Positions 23,465 to 35,697 of a stretch of DNA of 64,000 nt are shown piece by piece. The DNA comes from Erythrophleum ivorense (lineage: Eukaryota; Streptophyta; Magnoliopsida; Fabales; Fabaceae), in assembly GCA_026724425.1 (NCBI GenBank), contig JAIUCV010000007.1, positions 21,977,286 to 22,041,285 on the forward strand. The letters are read 5' to 3'. Position 1 is the stretch's first letter, and every line of letters begins with the position of its first letter. The notes beneath the pieces were generated by a model. It did no database searches. It was given only the letters and a program-made list of their open reading frames with translations, and was not told the DNA's origin. The position numbers and the translations under genes were made by a program.

Positions 23465-26311
23465 TGTAACAACCAAAAAAAAAAAGAAGAAGAAAAAAGA
23501 AGCAAAAGAAGAAAAAGAAGAAAGAAGAAAAGAAAAGCTGAAAATTTTCGAAGGGCTAAAAATTTTCTAAGTTTGCTAGCTACAGCCTAGCTATAGCGAA
23601 TGTACCTGTCCGCTATAGCGAAAAATGGTCTAGCTATAGCGAGAGTGCCTTCTAGCTATAGTGAGAATGCTTCTAGCTATAGCGAGTGCGGGCATCCCAT
23701 ACAAAAACCAGGGAGCTGCTCGCCGTAGTGTGCGCTATAGCGAAGGCAGGGGTCTGGGACTGACACGAGCTCGCCGGAGTGAGGGTTAGTCCGGAAAAGC
23801 GTGAAAAAAGAGATTTTAACTTTTTAAAACTTCCAAACTCTTCCTTTCTCCTAGAAACTGACTTAAGCTCCCTCTAAGACAGAGAAAAGGGCGAAGGAGA
23901 GAGAGAGAAGCCTAGAGGAAGAAGGAAGAACAAGAAAAGATAAGAATTTCATAGCTTTTCTCTTAGAATATTGTTCTTTTCCCCTTGCCCTCTCTTCCTA
24001 TGGTTTTGATAGTTGAAGTGGCTATGTTTTGAGATTGGTTTAGAAGAGAGAGAGTGAAAAATCTCTCTTGAAGAAGACCAAAACTCACATATCCTTACTT
24101 CTTCCTCCTTGCCTTCCTTTTTGAGAGCCTGAGAGAGGAATGAGAGTTAGTGAAATTCTAGAGAGAGAAACCCTAGTTTCTCTTCATGAATAAAGTGTTA
24201 AGAGAGTAATTTCATGCTTCTTATGTGTCTAGGCTCAAGAGAGGCACTCTCATCTAGAGGTGATTGTGAAATCAACAAGGGAGGAGATAAATTGAAAGGG
24301 AAAGCTTGTGATTAGCTAATAAGGTAGCTCTTTCCACTTTCTCTCATGCATAGATGTGTGTTTACATTGTCTTACATGTGTGTATGTATGTTTTGAAACC
24401 ATGAAAAGTATGCTAGCATGATGATACCTCATGTATCTCAATGATATTTTATGTGATTCTTGGGTTTGCTTGAGTATGGAAAAGCCAATAACCCTTTAGC
24501 CATGGTGAGAATGAGCCAAGAACCCTAAAGTTGGTTGAGACAAAGTAAAGAGTTTTCCAAAAGTGAGGTTGACTCCCAAGAGTAAGGATTGAGTCTAAGA
24601 ACCTCTTAAAGAATGGGTGAAGCAAGTCCAAAATCCACAAGTGAGTAAGTGAGGCTAATCCATTTACTTGGCAAGCTTTTATATGTTATGTATGGCCTAC
24701 TCACATGTTGAAAATGCTTTTCTTATGTATGGCCTACTCAAATGTTGAAAATGCTTTTCCTATGATTTCACATGCTAATATGCTTATGCATACACTGTGA
24801 GACTTGTTTGCATGCTTTTTATGTATGATTGAATGAGAGATGAGCTATTGAGATTCTTTGAATCTCACTCCCCCTCTCCACCATCTTAACATGCTAGGTG
24901 GACCAAGTGAGGCAAGAGATGGGAGCCACCAAGCTTGAAGCTAGGGATTTTGGTGAAGAAATCGTAAAGAGTCATGTTATCACCATTTTGTAGTTATGTT
25001 AAGGGATGTAATTTAATGATGTACATGATGTAGCACTTGTAAATGGATGTACTTAATGTATATATATGAGAATTGAACTTATAGTGCATGATGTAGCAAG
25101 TTTTGTTATGAAATGCAAGATCATAGCATTGCCCACATGGGTATATGTGTTGGTGTGAGAGAGTGAATTTTGCAAATCTGGGTTATTAGACACTTGAGTC
25201 ATATTTAATAGCCAATGTTGATGCATTCCCACGTGCTCATAGAGCCTTAGAGGTAGGAGAAGCAAAGTTGGACCCTATTAGCCCTCTTCTAACACAAGAA
25301 ATTGGTCATTTTACCTATGATATCCAAGTCTGACCAAATGACCTCTCCTTGCCTTAAAATTTGGCATATGACTAGATCTTGCCTAGAGATTTTTTTGAAG
25401 CTAAAGATCAAGTCATTTTGAGGTCTGTATAATTTTCTATGATTTTTCAAAGTTGGTATCAAAATTTCGGATTTTCAGAGGCACTGTTCATTTGATCAGT
25501 TGTGAGATTGTGTCATCCAAGGGGAAAACGTAGTCCAATGGCTACAAAATTATATAGGAAAAAACTAGATAGTCACAGTGATGTGTAGCAACTAGAAGCA
25601 CCTCATTTGGAGGTCTAGAGAGGAAGATATGCATTTTCAAAGGTTCTGCCCAGTATCAGTCATCTTGCCTGACCTGAGGTACTGTTCCATCAATTTTGGA
25701 GAGTTTGGCTTGATGAAATAGTCTGAAGATATTTTTTCTCTCTATTTAACATCCACATCTTTCCATAGTGGTATCATTTGAATGCATTGGATTTTTTTAG
25801 AATTAGTTAGACATTTTTAAAGTTCATATCAGTAAACTGTGACAGTATCAGGACCCCCTCCGACCTCCAGATGATTTTGCATGTCAAACACTTTGTGTGT
25901 TGGATCTTAAGACTCTTACATATTTTTAGTATTAATTAAACATCCTAATATTTCCATAATAACCAAGAGAACATGTTTTCAATTTTTCTATATTTAGTTA
26001 GGAATTTTCAAACTTTGCCCAGAAATTTCGGCCAAGCATGGCTGAAAATGAACATGCATGATTCATATCCCTTTTTGGTTTCCATGGGTTTAAAGCATGT
26101 TTTTAAGATTGAAATGAGTTGTAATGGTGCAATTAAATATGAGGATGCATAGAATGAGCTCACTCGGTCCACGTAACACTGAAATGCATTTTAACCATGC
26201 CGCAAAGAAAGCAATGTATGAATCCAATGAGGAAGATCCCACTTTACTCTTCCTATATGTATATTAGCATGTAAGGCATGATGGGTATGAGTTTGAAATG
26301 ATGGTGTTACA
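23465..26311 (+). mobile_element. Solo LTR family B, copy B3, TSD CCAAT
   Basis: This 2847-bp plus-strand unit starts TGTAACAACC and ends GGTGTTACA, flanked by CCAAT on both sides (23460-23464, 26312-26316). It inserted in A4 at the sequence that reads GAATCCCAATAGCTC in other copies, directly beside the conserved hairpin. It has the B palindrome array in shortened form (23577-23790, one tandem unit rather than three), the AGCTCTTTCCACTTTCTC box (about 24325), the minisatellite (24475-24660) and the perfect hairpin GAGATTC-TTT-GAATCTC (24850-24866). No coding region. Confidence 0.9.
23577..23790. repeat. Palindrome array in LTR B3 (contracted)
   Basis: GCTATAGCGA and CCTAGCTATAGCGA variants recur about eight times, but only one GGTCTGGGACTGACAC unit is present against three in B1 and B2. 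The array therefore varies in copy number between insertions. Confidence 0.8.
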
Positions 26312-26316
26312 CCAAT

Positions 26317-28515
26317 AACCCATCTCTCTTCAATCACTCATAAAAGATGTAAAACAAGTCTTGAAAATGCATGCATGAGTATTATGGAGTGTGCAATCAT
26401 TCGAGAAGCATTTTTAGCATTTGAACAAGTCATACATGGCATATATTGGCTTGCCAAGTAAGTGGATTAGCCTCATCCATTCACTTGTGGATTTTGTACT
26501 TGCCTCACCCATTTCTTTAAGAAGTTTTTGACTCAACCTACTCTTGGGAGTTAATCTCACTCTTGAGAGACTCTTTACTTTGTCTCAACCAATCTTAAGG
26601 GGTCTTGGCTCATTCTTACCATGGCTAAAGTTCTTGGCTTCACCACACTCAAGTAAACCCAGAAAAAGACATTAAGCATCATTTAAAAGCATAAAACATC
26701 ATCATGATATCATAGAATGAGAGCTCATGTTAAAAACACTTTTCATGGCTTAAAATACATATACACACATTCAAAGACAAGCCAAGCATACATTCATGCA
26801 TGAGAGAAGGAAGAGTGAGCTATCTTAGATGCAACCATATACTTTTTCTCTTGAATTTACTTTCCCTTCCTCAGCCTCACACATATAAAGGTGTGGGAAT
26901 AATTTCTCATGGCCTAAACATAATTTATGGAAGCTAATTAGGTTTATAGAATTAATTCTAAGGCCATACATCTTCCTTAAACATAACTTAGTCTATTAAT
27001 CCCTTTATGTTTTCAAGAATGTACCTAATGAAGCAACACTCATCAAATAAATTATAGGCTTTTCATATATGATTCTTGACTCCTTTTAAGCCTTTTGGAG
27101 TCATCACACAATTAAAACAAAGAGCCTAACTATATGTTGCTTCTTTAGGTCATATTATAAAACATAAGATACTAATTCATTCTCTAGGCCTCCTAAATTT
27201 TTCCCAAGGCTTCTTTTCATTTTCACTCATCATATATGACTCAAAAATGGGTTTGGAACAAATTAAAACTATCCCTAGGTACTCAAACCCTTCTTGGCCG
27301 AGACAATGAAGCATAAAGGTATCCATGGACTTTGCTTTGTTTTCTACATGGAAGATGCATATAAGGATACTTCTAAGGATCTTAGGAGCTCATTTAAACA
27401 TTCATTTAGGCATAGAAATTAAGGTACCAAATCAGATTTTACAAGGAACATATGAAACCCTAGAATTTCTACCTTTAATTTCCATGGTTATTTGTTAATT
27501 CCTTTTGTATATTCTTATTCTCTGCATTCCTTTTCCTAAGATTCACCCTTGGTTCTATCTAAAATCCAAGCCCTCCTATGGCTTCTTGAGTGGGGCAAAC
27601 CAAGGAGAGAAGAGAAGCAAGGGGTAGCAACCATGGGGAAGAAATCACCTTATTTTTCCTTGTTTTCTCACTTGAATCTTGTCTTCTTTGGCCTCCTTTC
27701 TTCAAGTCCGAATTTTTTCCTTTGTTTCTCCCTTGAAATAGATCCATATACTTCAATATAATCATAGGAAAGAAAGGAAAATGGAGACAAAAAGGTTTTC
27801 TAATGAAAGAGCATGAAAAACTACCAAAATTTCATACCTTTGGCCTTTGATTTCTCTCCTCTTTCTCTTCCTCTTGTGTGCCACTCTCCCTAGGGTTTTT
27901 CTCTGGTTTGGGGCAGAAACATATGAAGTTAAATGAGTGGAAGAGTGGGGCACCATTTATTTATAGGTGGGAGGAAGAAAGATTTATAAAAAATTTTTGT
28001 TTTGCCATTCATTCTTAGCATTTTTGTTTCTAATTTATTTTACTCTTTTTTGAGAACTATCTTTTCCATTATAAAATTTAGGTTCCCAATTTAGTAAAAT
28101 TCCTTTGGAATCACTCAAATCGGAGCTAAAACCTTCTTGAACGAATCCGTTAAAGTTCGGGTACACTAACATTGAAAAATGTCCATTGAAGGGGTTTTAA
28201 TTGTCCCGAGGTTTCCTACAATTTTTAAGGCCCTTGAGAACCCCAAAAGACTTAAAACTTTTATTTAAAAAGCCCTCATATGTAAATTCCAAAATTTACT
28301 CAAAATTATAAAAATACCATTACGTTTCACAAGTTTTTTGTCAAATTATGTTTCTTCATTCTAGTTCTGTTTTTCTTTCCATCTGAGCCTGAGATTCTCA
28401 TTTTTTGGAGTCTAGAACGTTACTCAAGTTTTTTGGGACCTTAACTAATTCATTTCAGGGGACTTACTTTGAAAACACATCTATTTTCTTTGTTTAATGA
28501 AAACTGGATATTACA
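26317..28515 (-). mobile_element. Solo LTR family A, copy A4, right part
   Basis: Continuation of A4 beyond B3, ending GGATATTACA at 28515. It contains the inverted conserved box (26797-26826) and the CTATTTATAGGTGGGAG-type block near 27957, and terminates against copia coding sequence. Two short open frames at 27549-27761 and 27762-27956 are not supported. Confidence 0.85.
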
Positions 28516-28520
28516 TTATG

Positions 28521-28925
28521 CATGATGTATTATCTTTATATAATATTGTTGGAATCTTTTCTTTAAAGGTAAACTACACATTTTTTGAGATATGTTAGGT
28601 CATTAACCTTAGCCAAACACACTCTCAACTTGTCTCATGCATTATAATTAATTTCACGTGATTTGATAAAGTAATAGCTAAAGTTTGTTTTATGGAGTTC
28701 TATAATATAGATGTATCCCCACATGAACTTTATAAGAATCAATAACTATTTTGCATTTGCATAGCCAATTAATTATGAGCTAGATTTAGTTGAATAAAAT
28801 AACCCTATATTAATGGTCCCTAAAAAATATAACAATAAATGCTTAATTTCATTCCCATGTCTTTTTGTTGAAGAACTAAATCTTGCTAACAAACTTGATG
28901 GAAGAAAAGAGAAAAGAAATCCACT
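28521..28925 (-). pseudogene. Ty1/copia pol fragment (end of RT / RNase H)
   Basis: The minus strand reads, from 28925 downward, LLARFSSSTKRH, IKHLLLYFLGTINIGLFYS, LIGYANAK, a decayed middle, then LYKDNTSC, which joins the RNase H tail beyond A4. The order and motifs are those of copia polyproteins. The catalytic aspartate usual in the GYADA motif reads Asn (GYANA), and frameshifts and stops follow, so no active enzyme could be made. Most of the reverse transcriptase expected upstream is missing; tandem-repeat and CACTA-like DNA occupies its place. Confidence 0.82.
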
Positions 28926-29123
28926 GATGGCAATAATTAGCTCAAAACTTTGTAGATACATTAAGAATATAATTTTTGTATTTGGAAAAATACGTGAAAG
29001 TTAAAGACCGGGTAAGACGATCTCAAGGAGTTGATGGTGTCAAGGTACACACTTAATAATGTTGAGAGAAAAGTATACTTTTCAACTTTTGTATTGGTTG
29101 AATAATTTGTTACACCAGAATCT

Positions 29124-29375
29124 TGATTATGGTTTATATACTTGGTAATATTTTGATTATGGTTTGTGAAATTGGTTTATCTTTGGCAATATTGTGATTA
29201 TAGTTTATGTACTTTGTAATATTTTAATTATAGTTTATGGAATTTGTTCATATTTAGTTACATTGTAATTATGAGTTGTGGAATTGATTATATTTTATAA
29301 TATTGTGATTATAGTTTATATGCTTAACAATATTGTGATTATGGTTTTTGTGGAATTGGTAACATTATAATTACG
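29124..29375. repeat. Tandem repeat, seven units of 30-41 bp
   Basis: GATTATRGTTTATG-type phrases recur seven times, each followed by an ATTGGTAATATT-like tail. Units of about 30 and 40 bases occur in mixed order, and the array is extremely AT-rich. It lies between the copia RNase H remnant and a CACTA-like fragment. Confidence 0.75.
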
Positions 29376-29439
29376 TAGGAAAAGATTTTTGCACACAAAT
29401 ATAGTTCAATGTTTGCTTTGCAAGAAATATCATCTCAAG

Positions 29440-29740
29440 CTTCATTGACCTTCACTCTGGGAAGTCAAGAGCATTAGGATCTTGTTCAAAGCTTAGGATT
29501 AGGTCCTTCCCCATCTCAAGTGTTTGGACATTCTACTCATTCTTATATTGGAACAAGCTTATTTGCTCTTTCTTATATAGAGCTAGAAAGTTAGGTCTTT
29601 CAACTGCAATCAAAGGTAGATGACCAACAAAGAATGATGGATGACCAAGCAAAAAGAATTAATGTATCAACGACTTTCATTCTTTAGAACTTTCAAGGGC
29701 CCTGCTCCTTAAGGTTGCTTCCTTCCAAGCTTCAGCAATA
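29440..29740 (+). pseudogene. Possible CACTA second-gene (Ptta/PF03004-like) C-terminus
   Basis: Plus-strand frames give GLGPSPSQVFG followed by a glutamine-rich helical stretch beginning QLQSKVDDQQRMMDD, with interrupting stops and a frame change. A GLGxxPS motif followed by a coiled-coil-like tail is typical of plant Ptta/En-Spm transposase second ORFs. This agrees with a CACTA-like terminus at 30484 downstream on the same strand. Assignment rests on short motifs, so treat it as probable. Confidence 0.45.
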
Positions 29741-30159
29741 ATATTTATATATATTTATTGAACAATATTTATCACTTGTAATTTAATTTTTATATTTTTC
29801 TAATAATATTTTATATTTTAATTTAGGAACCTGATCAAGGAAGTAAGCATTGACCAAATATAACAAATTATTCTCCACCTTTTTCTAATCAAGAAAATAA
29901 ACATTAGTAGATTTAAGACTTACCAAGTGACTTGTGGGAATTTTTATTAGAAGATATCATAACTACATTTAGGACTTCCTTATTGACTTGTAAAACTTTT
30001 TGTTAATGTGATATTATTATTGCATGTACTAGACTTAAAATTTATTTTTAATGATAATTTAATTTTTCATCTAACTATAATTTACAATTTATATTGGTTG
30101 TAATTATTATATATAAGTCATTTTTAGCTATGTTTATCTGCAGTTTGAAATATCATAAT

Positions 30160-30484
30160 TATTAAAAAAAGTGGTGATTATGAGCGTAACTGTATATCAC
30201 TATGCAATCACTAAATATTTGACAAATTTGGCTATAGGTACAACACAACCACTACTAAGTTGATCTGATCATTTTTGCAATAGTTGATCAACTATCACTA
30301 TGTAATCATTGCGACAATTGTTCTTGCAATTGATAAAAACCACTACAATTTTGCTTACAATGAATGATATTACAGGGAATTGTGTAATTGCTACTAAATT
30401 TTTTAGCAATAGTTTGAGCTATCACAAAATACCATTTTTCCTCAATAGTTTGAGCTATCACAAAATACCATTTTTCCTATAGTG
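30160..30484 (+). mobile_element. CACTA-like terminal region, ends at 30484
   Basis: The interval ends ATTTTTCCTATAGTG; on the complement this is CACTATAGGAAAAAT, a CACTA-type terminal sequence. Just inside is a 36-bp tandem duplication (30407-30442 and 30443-30478) that duplicates all of the terminus except the last six bases. TATCACTATG and CAATAGTT words recur further in, like subterminal repeats. The terminus abuts copia integrase coding sequence, so the element inserted into copia. Left end and 3-bp duplication were not found; with the Ptta scrap at 29440 the element may span most of 29.0-30.5 kb. Confidence 0.65.
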
Positions 30485-30485
30485 A

Positions 30486-31040
30486 TAAACAAACATATGA
30501 CCATCCTATAGATGCACTTATCAAAACCATATAATATTTGAATGGTCCACATGGTGAATGAATGATTCTACATATATCTCCTTTGATATGTTTCAAAAAT
30601 GCATGGGATTTAATCCTAATTTGAACTAGTGATAGTCTAGTAATTAACTTATTTTGAGAACAAGTGGCACATGATAATTCTCTAAAATGAAGAATCTTCT
30701 AGTTTTTTAATAGATGTTCATGTGAATTTTTAATACTTTTTTGTATCATGATTGATTCAAGATGGCCAAATTGATTATGCCAAACAATAAATATATTTAC
30801 ATAAGTAAACTTCTAATTTATTGTAACATATCTTTCAATTGTATTAATATTAATATAGTACAAATTGGAAGATAAGACAGACAATTTTTCTAGTACACAT
30901 TTCTTTCTTGATACAATAGCTATTATATGTAGATATTTAATGTTTATCTTATTTATAGTCTCATATGACATCCATTGTGGCGTATATGTTTGAAACTTAA
31001 TAAATTTCTTTGAGATATAGTAGAAATAATGCATTATCAA
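30486..31040 (-). pseudogene. Ty1/copia GAG-pre-integrase and integrase N-terminus
   Basis: Minus strand, from 31040 downward: EKLSVLSSNLYY, then WHNQFGHLESIM, CATCSQNKL, SHAFLKHIKGDIC, HSPCGPFKYYMVLI and GWSYVC. WHxxxGH and CxxC form the HHCC zinc-binding domain that precedes the copia integrase core; GDIC carries the first catalytic aspartate. At least one in-frame stop (before KILHF) is present. The core is cut at about 30485 by the CACTA-like terminus, so the remaining catalytic residues are absent here. This is a reliable family assignment and a dead gene. Confidence 0.88.
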
Positions 31041-31503
31041 TAAATAAACTTCATCCCTCTAGATAAAAATATAGTAACTCATTTAAAGCTTTCAATAATT
31101 CTATACTACTCAATATAATATTGATATTGACATCACATATTATCAAATGAAAAAAAAAATCATCATTAAGTATTATCTGTGAGACATGTCTTCATTATGG
31201 ATCTTGTATCCAATAATAAAATGGGAAATATCTATATTAGTTCTTTAGAATCTAAACCATATTCTATTATAAGTAATTCTTTATGAACTAACACACATTA
31301 TACTTTCATATATATTATCACTAAAAATTTGTACTAGTTATGAATAGTATAGTATTGACTCTTTAATATTACTACTATATGAGCACATTCAAAATATGAA
31401 ACATGAAGTGATTAAGTTTCTTTATGTATACTTTCATAATATCTTTCCTTTGGAAAAATCATTACTTCTGATGCATATATTCTTCCTTTAAATTATTACC
31501 CAC
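31041..31503 (-). other. Probable upstream copia sequence, unresolved
   Basis: This lies where copia protease or the end of gag should be on the minus strand. I could not recover motifs such as the CCHC knuckle or the DSGA protease site. It stops at the start of LTR D. Confidence 0.35.
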
Positions 31504-33531
31504 TGTAATGACAAGTAATTTTATGATGGACTAACCCTAAGATAAAGATAAGGAAAGAGGATAAAAAGAAGTAAAAGCCCAATTAAAAACAAAAACAAAA
31601 AGAACCAAAAGCTCACTTCAGGTCTTTTTAAGGGGTGCAAAAAAGAATTATGCAAGGAAATAAGGGTAAATGATAATTATGTAAAAATAGTAGTATGATA
31701 AGACAATAAATTGTTTTCCCTTAATATAAGGTTAAATAAAGTTATTGGAGGCCCCATAATAGTTAAACTAGGTTAAAACTTTAATTTCATGCATATCGTG
31801 AAACCTAAGGGCATAGGGGTAAATTTGGCAATTTTAAACCACTAAAGGCCCAAAAATTTATTTTTTTTTGAGTATGAGATCCAATAAAGTAAATAAATTA
31901 ATAGAATAAAATAAAATTACAGTATTCATAAGTTAGATCTAAGAAAAATTCAAATTAAAGGCAAAATTATCCAAGAAAGTGTCATTTTCATGCATTGGAA
32001 TGTGTGCACCTACTTTACCTCATTTTGTCTCATTCTTCCTTCATCAAACCTCACATTCTGTAGTTGCTAAAGGAGAGAGAAAATTTGAGAAAGTTTCAAC
32101 AAAAATGGAGGAAGAAAATGTTAAAAGAGAGAAGTTTGGTTTTCATGGTTTTTACATAAGTTCTTGGCCTTTTAGCTTTCCTCTCCTCAAGGGCATTCAA
32201 TTGATGTAATTTTTGTCTTGAAAAGGTGATCTTGAGTGGCTGTTTGTGCCCCTTTCTCTGGCGATTTTGAAAAGAAGCTTGAGCAAAGGAAGTGAGGTAA
32301 TATCCTAGAACATTTTCTATGCCATCTGGTAGCTTAAAATTTTGGTTTTGCTAAACCCTAAAGAACTCAAATTTTCAGCCATTATAATGAAGATATGATA
32401 TGTTACTTCCCATGGATATAAGTGTTGATAAGTGGCAAGAACACATGCTTATGATGAGTTCATATTGGGCCTATTTTATGTATATGCTTTATGCAAGGAT
32501 AAGATTTTAGAATGTTCGAATGCTTTGAATAAATTGAAATATTAGAGACTTAATTTTGTAAAGTAAAAGTGGTTTTTAATAAACATGATGCTAAATTTGG
32601 CTAAAGTGCACATACAAATTTACTCTTATTTGATATAAGTAATGGCACTTTGGATGCTTAGGCTAAATTTATGGTTGTGTGACTCTCCATATATATTTCA
32701 TTTGATCCAAGAATGTTATTTGAATGGTGAAATTGAAATTTGTACCAAGAAAATGGAATGACCCTAAGTTTGATCCAACATTGTGCTTTATGGCCAAAAA
32801 AGGTCAATATGAGTTATGTATGTAGATAGTAGGATTTGACCAATTGGACACTTAAAGTATTCTCTTGGGCTAATATAAGGAATTTAGAAGGCTTAAGATG
32901 TGTGAAAGATCTCGCCTATTGAAAGTCATAATTTTGGCCTAAGATAAGAGAAATGGCAAAAAGTGTGATGGTAATAAAACTTTATGTATCTTAGCCTAGT
33001 TTGAACTTTGGAATGACATGTTTTAGAGTATGGTATGATAAATGGTAGAGTCTAGAAAGTTAAGGCATGCTTTGGAACCAAAAGTGTAGTATGAAAGCTC
33101 TTTTTTCATGCTAAGTCTAAGTTAAGTGTGGAGTTTTGTATAGTTAAATACCTAGTTGCTTACTATATTGCCCAATATGGTGTTTTAGGATTTTTAAATC
33201 CATTAGAAGTGCTTGAGAGGCCTTGGGCTGAGAAGAAGGACCTTTTGGGCTAAAGTTGAAAAAGTTTGCTTGGTTTTAGGTAGGGACCCCCCAAGGTAGC
33301 AATTCTATCCTTCTTTGTGTGCATATATGTTGCTTGGTAATTGGAATGCTTGTATATGATTATATGTTTGCAAATATAAAGGTTTTATAGCATGAGTTGG
33401 CTATGTATGTATGTTTCATGAGCCCTTATGGCTAGGGGTGCCTTATGGCATCACGTATGATGTGGTAGGGAATTGAGCATAGTAACTCTTCCTAAGTCAA
33501 GAAAAAGTATGCATGTTCGTGAGTTAATGGT
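31504..33531 (+). mobile_element. Solo LTR family D, 5' part
   Basis: It starts TGTAATGACAAG at 31504 inside the copia element. Its 5' 1.7 kb is distinct from A and B, but it has a GGTAGCAATTCTATCC counterpart of the conserved box (about 33295). Copy A6 interrupts it at 33532, and 47832-49148 completes it: the hairpin then falls about 2.15 kb from the start, as in the other families, and the end is TGTTACA. Net length is about 3345 bp. Outer 5-mers (CCCAC, ACTAT) do not match, so the insertion site is not confirmed by duplication. The 76-codon frame at 31979 is not supported as a gene. Confidence 0.6.
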
Positions 33532-35697
33532 TGTAACGTTCGATTTTTCTTAAAAGGTCCCAAAACATAAGATTTTCAAAGGAAGTTCTAAAAATTGAAT
33601 GGGTAATGAACAAATAAAATTAGAGTAATAATCTAGACCTCTAAAAATAAGGATTTGAGGCTTGAGTTACCCGAAAACCAGAGTTAGATAAGCTAGGAAA
33701 ATTTGTGAAAAAAAGGTAAAACATGTTCATAATTTCTAGACATTTTGGAAAACTCATAGAAGGGCTTTTTTAATGAAGAGTTTGAGCTTTTCAAAGTTTT
33801 CAAAGGCCCTGAAAACTATGAGAATCCCTAAAATAGTTGAAATTTCTCCGGTGAGTGATTTCAATTGTCAATTAATTGAATGAATTGAAATGGTTTTAAA
33901 TCTATTTTGAGTGAAACCAAAGCCAATTTATAAGTTAGAGGAACTAAATATTATGATAGGAAAAATGGATTTCAAAAGGGAGTTGAATTGAGCCTAAATG
34001 GAAAGAACCAAGAAAATAGACTAAAACGCAAAGTTAAAAAGTGCATAAAATGACTTTTTAGCACCTTATATCACATTTCCTTTTAGCTCTCTCTTCACCA
34101 ACATTTTTGGACATTTGAAATCAGAATTCTAACGAGGCTTGAGGAGGAAGAAAGGAGAGAATTTATGAGAAAGGTGAGAAAAATCATGCTTTCTTCTTGA
34201 CATTTTCTATGCTTAGCTTCTTTTCCTCTTTCTCTTCTTTTTTTTTTTTATATGGATTCCAAGGCTAATATGGTTCTGTTTTGAGGTCAGCACAAGTAGA
34301 AGAGGAGAGTTTTGGAAGAAGAGACTTGTAGCAAGTGAAAGCACCTTGAGAAAGAAAGGAAATAAGGTATAGTTCATGGTTTCTTTTGCTTCTTCTTTGA
34401 TGTTCTTCTTTGAGGTATTTGTAGTCAGACCTAGCCTCTCTGAGGGAAGTTGAATTCTAACTATATCAAGGGAAGAACAAGTGTTTTAGAGTATGGGAAA
34501 TTAGAATAGACAAATGGAATTAAAAGAGAAGCTTGAAAATTCAAGAATGGGAACCTAGGGATTTTGAGACAATTGCTAAATTCTAATTTTTTCTAAGCAT
34601 GTTTTAGCTTATGTAAGAGCTTGAATGAGTCCTTTAAACTTCTAGGAAGTTTAACATGAGCCATTCCTTCAACAAAAAGCAAGCAAACATTAGGCTCTTA
34701 TGTGTGTGCTTAGTTTTAGCCTTATGAGTGAAAATGCACTTAGGGAGAGATTTTTTTCATTCCAAGGTTATAAGAGGCTTAGATATGAATTATAGGTTCT
34801 AAAGGAACCAATGATTTGAAATTAGGAAGATTGATTTGAAAGATGATATTTTAGGTCTCATTTAGACATAATGAAGCAACCTAGAGTTTGGCTTCCTAGA
34901 ATGAGTTTATGAAGGCTTCAATAAGTTTATATGGAACCATATGGTCTAGAAAGAATCAGAATTGGGAGCCAATAGCATGATTTCAAATGCTTGCATCATT
35001 GTGTCATATATGGACCATATGAGTGGTTTAAAACCAAGTGAGCTAGCTTAGAGTTTTATAGAGCTAGAATTGGTTATAAGGCTTGATTTTTGTTATGTTT
35101 GATGTGTCTAGGCCAAGAAAATCAAGAGCTCTCTCTTTATAGGTTCTTGGCAGAAAGACGAAAGGAAAAAGGAAAGGGAAAAACTTGAATTTCTAGCTTG
35201 AGGTCGCTCTTTAATCTTTCTCTCATGCATTACTTGATTCATTGCTTATCTTGGATTGCTTGTGTATGTGTTTGACAATTGTAAAATGTTTGTAGCCATT
35301 GGATTAGAGTCTTGGTGACTTGACTTGTTTTATGAAGTTATTTTGCTATGAAATGGTTTAAATGGGCTTAGTAAGGCCAAAAGTCCCTTGAAAAGGGTGA
35401 AGAGAAGCTAAAAGTTTCTAAGAGTGGGTGAGATAAGGCTAAAAGTCTCAAGAGAGAGTTAAGCTAAGTCAAAAGTCCTTAGATATAGGTGAGGCGAATC
35501 CAAAAGGCCTAAAAATGTGGGTGATGCTGAACCAATAACCTATAGAGCCCATATTTCAATTATTTGAACTTGATTGACATGAAATTTATAGCTATACATG
35601 ATTCTAGAAGCTTTTATGACATGCTTGCATCCCTTGACTTGTAATTACATCATATATGTGTAATGAACATAACTTCTATAAAAGGATGAAATGAGTT
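33532..35697 (+). mobile_element. Family A copy A6, 5' part
   Basis: It starts TGTAACGTTCGATTTTTC and runs in the plus-strand family order: GAGGGCTTTTTT-like block near 33770, CTCCGGTGAG near 33847, box GTCGCTCTTT..TCTCATGCAT (35205-35230), minisatellite (35365-35545). It stops just at the hairpin position, where a second plus-strand copy, A7, begins. Sequence matching the continuation returns at about 43557, so A6 appears to hold A7. Flanking 5-mers ATGGT and AAGGC agree at three of five positions only. Confidence 0.65.
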
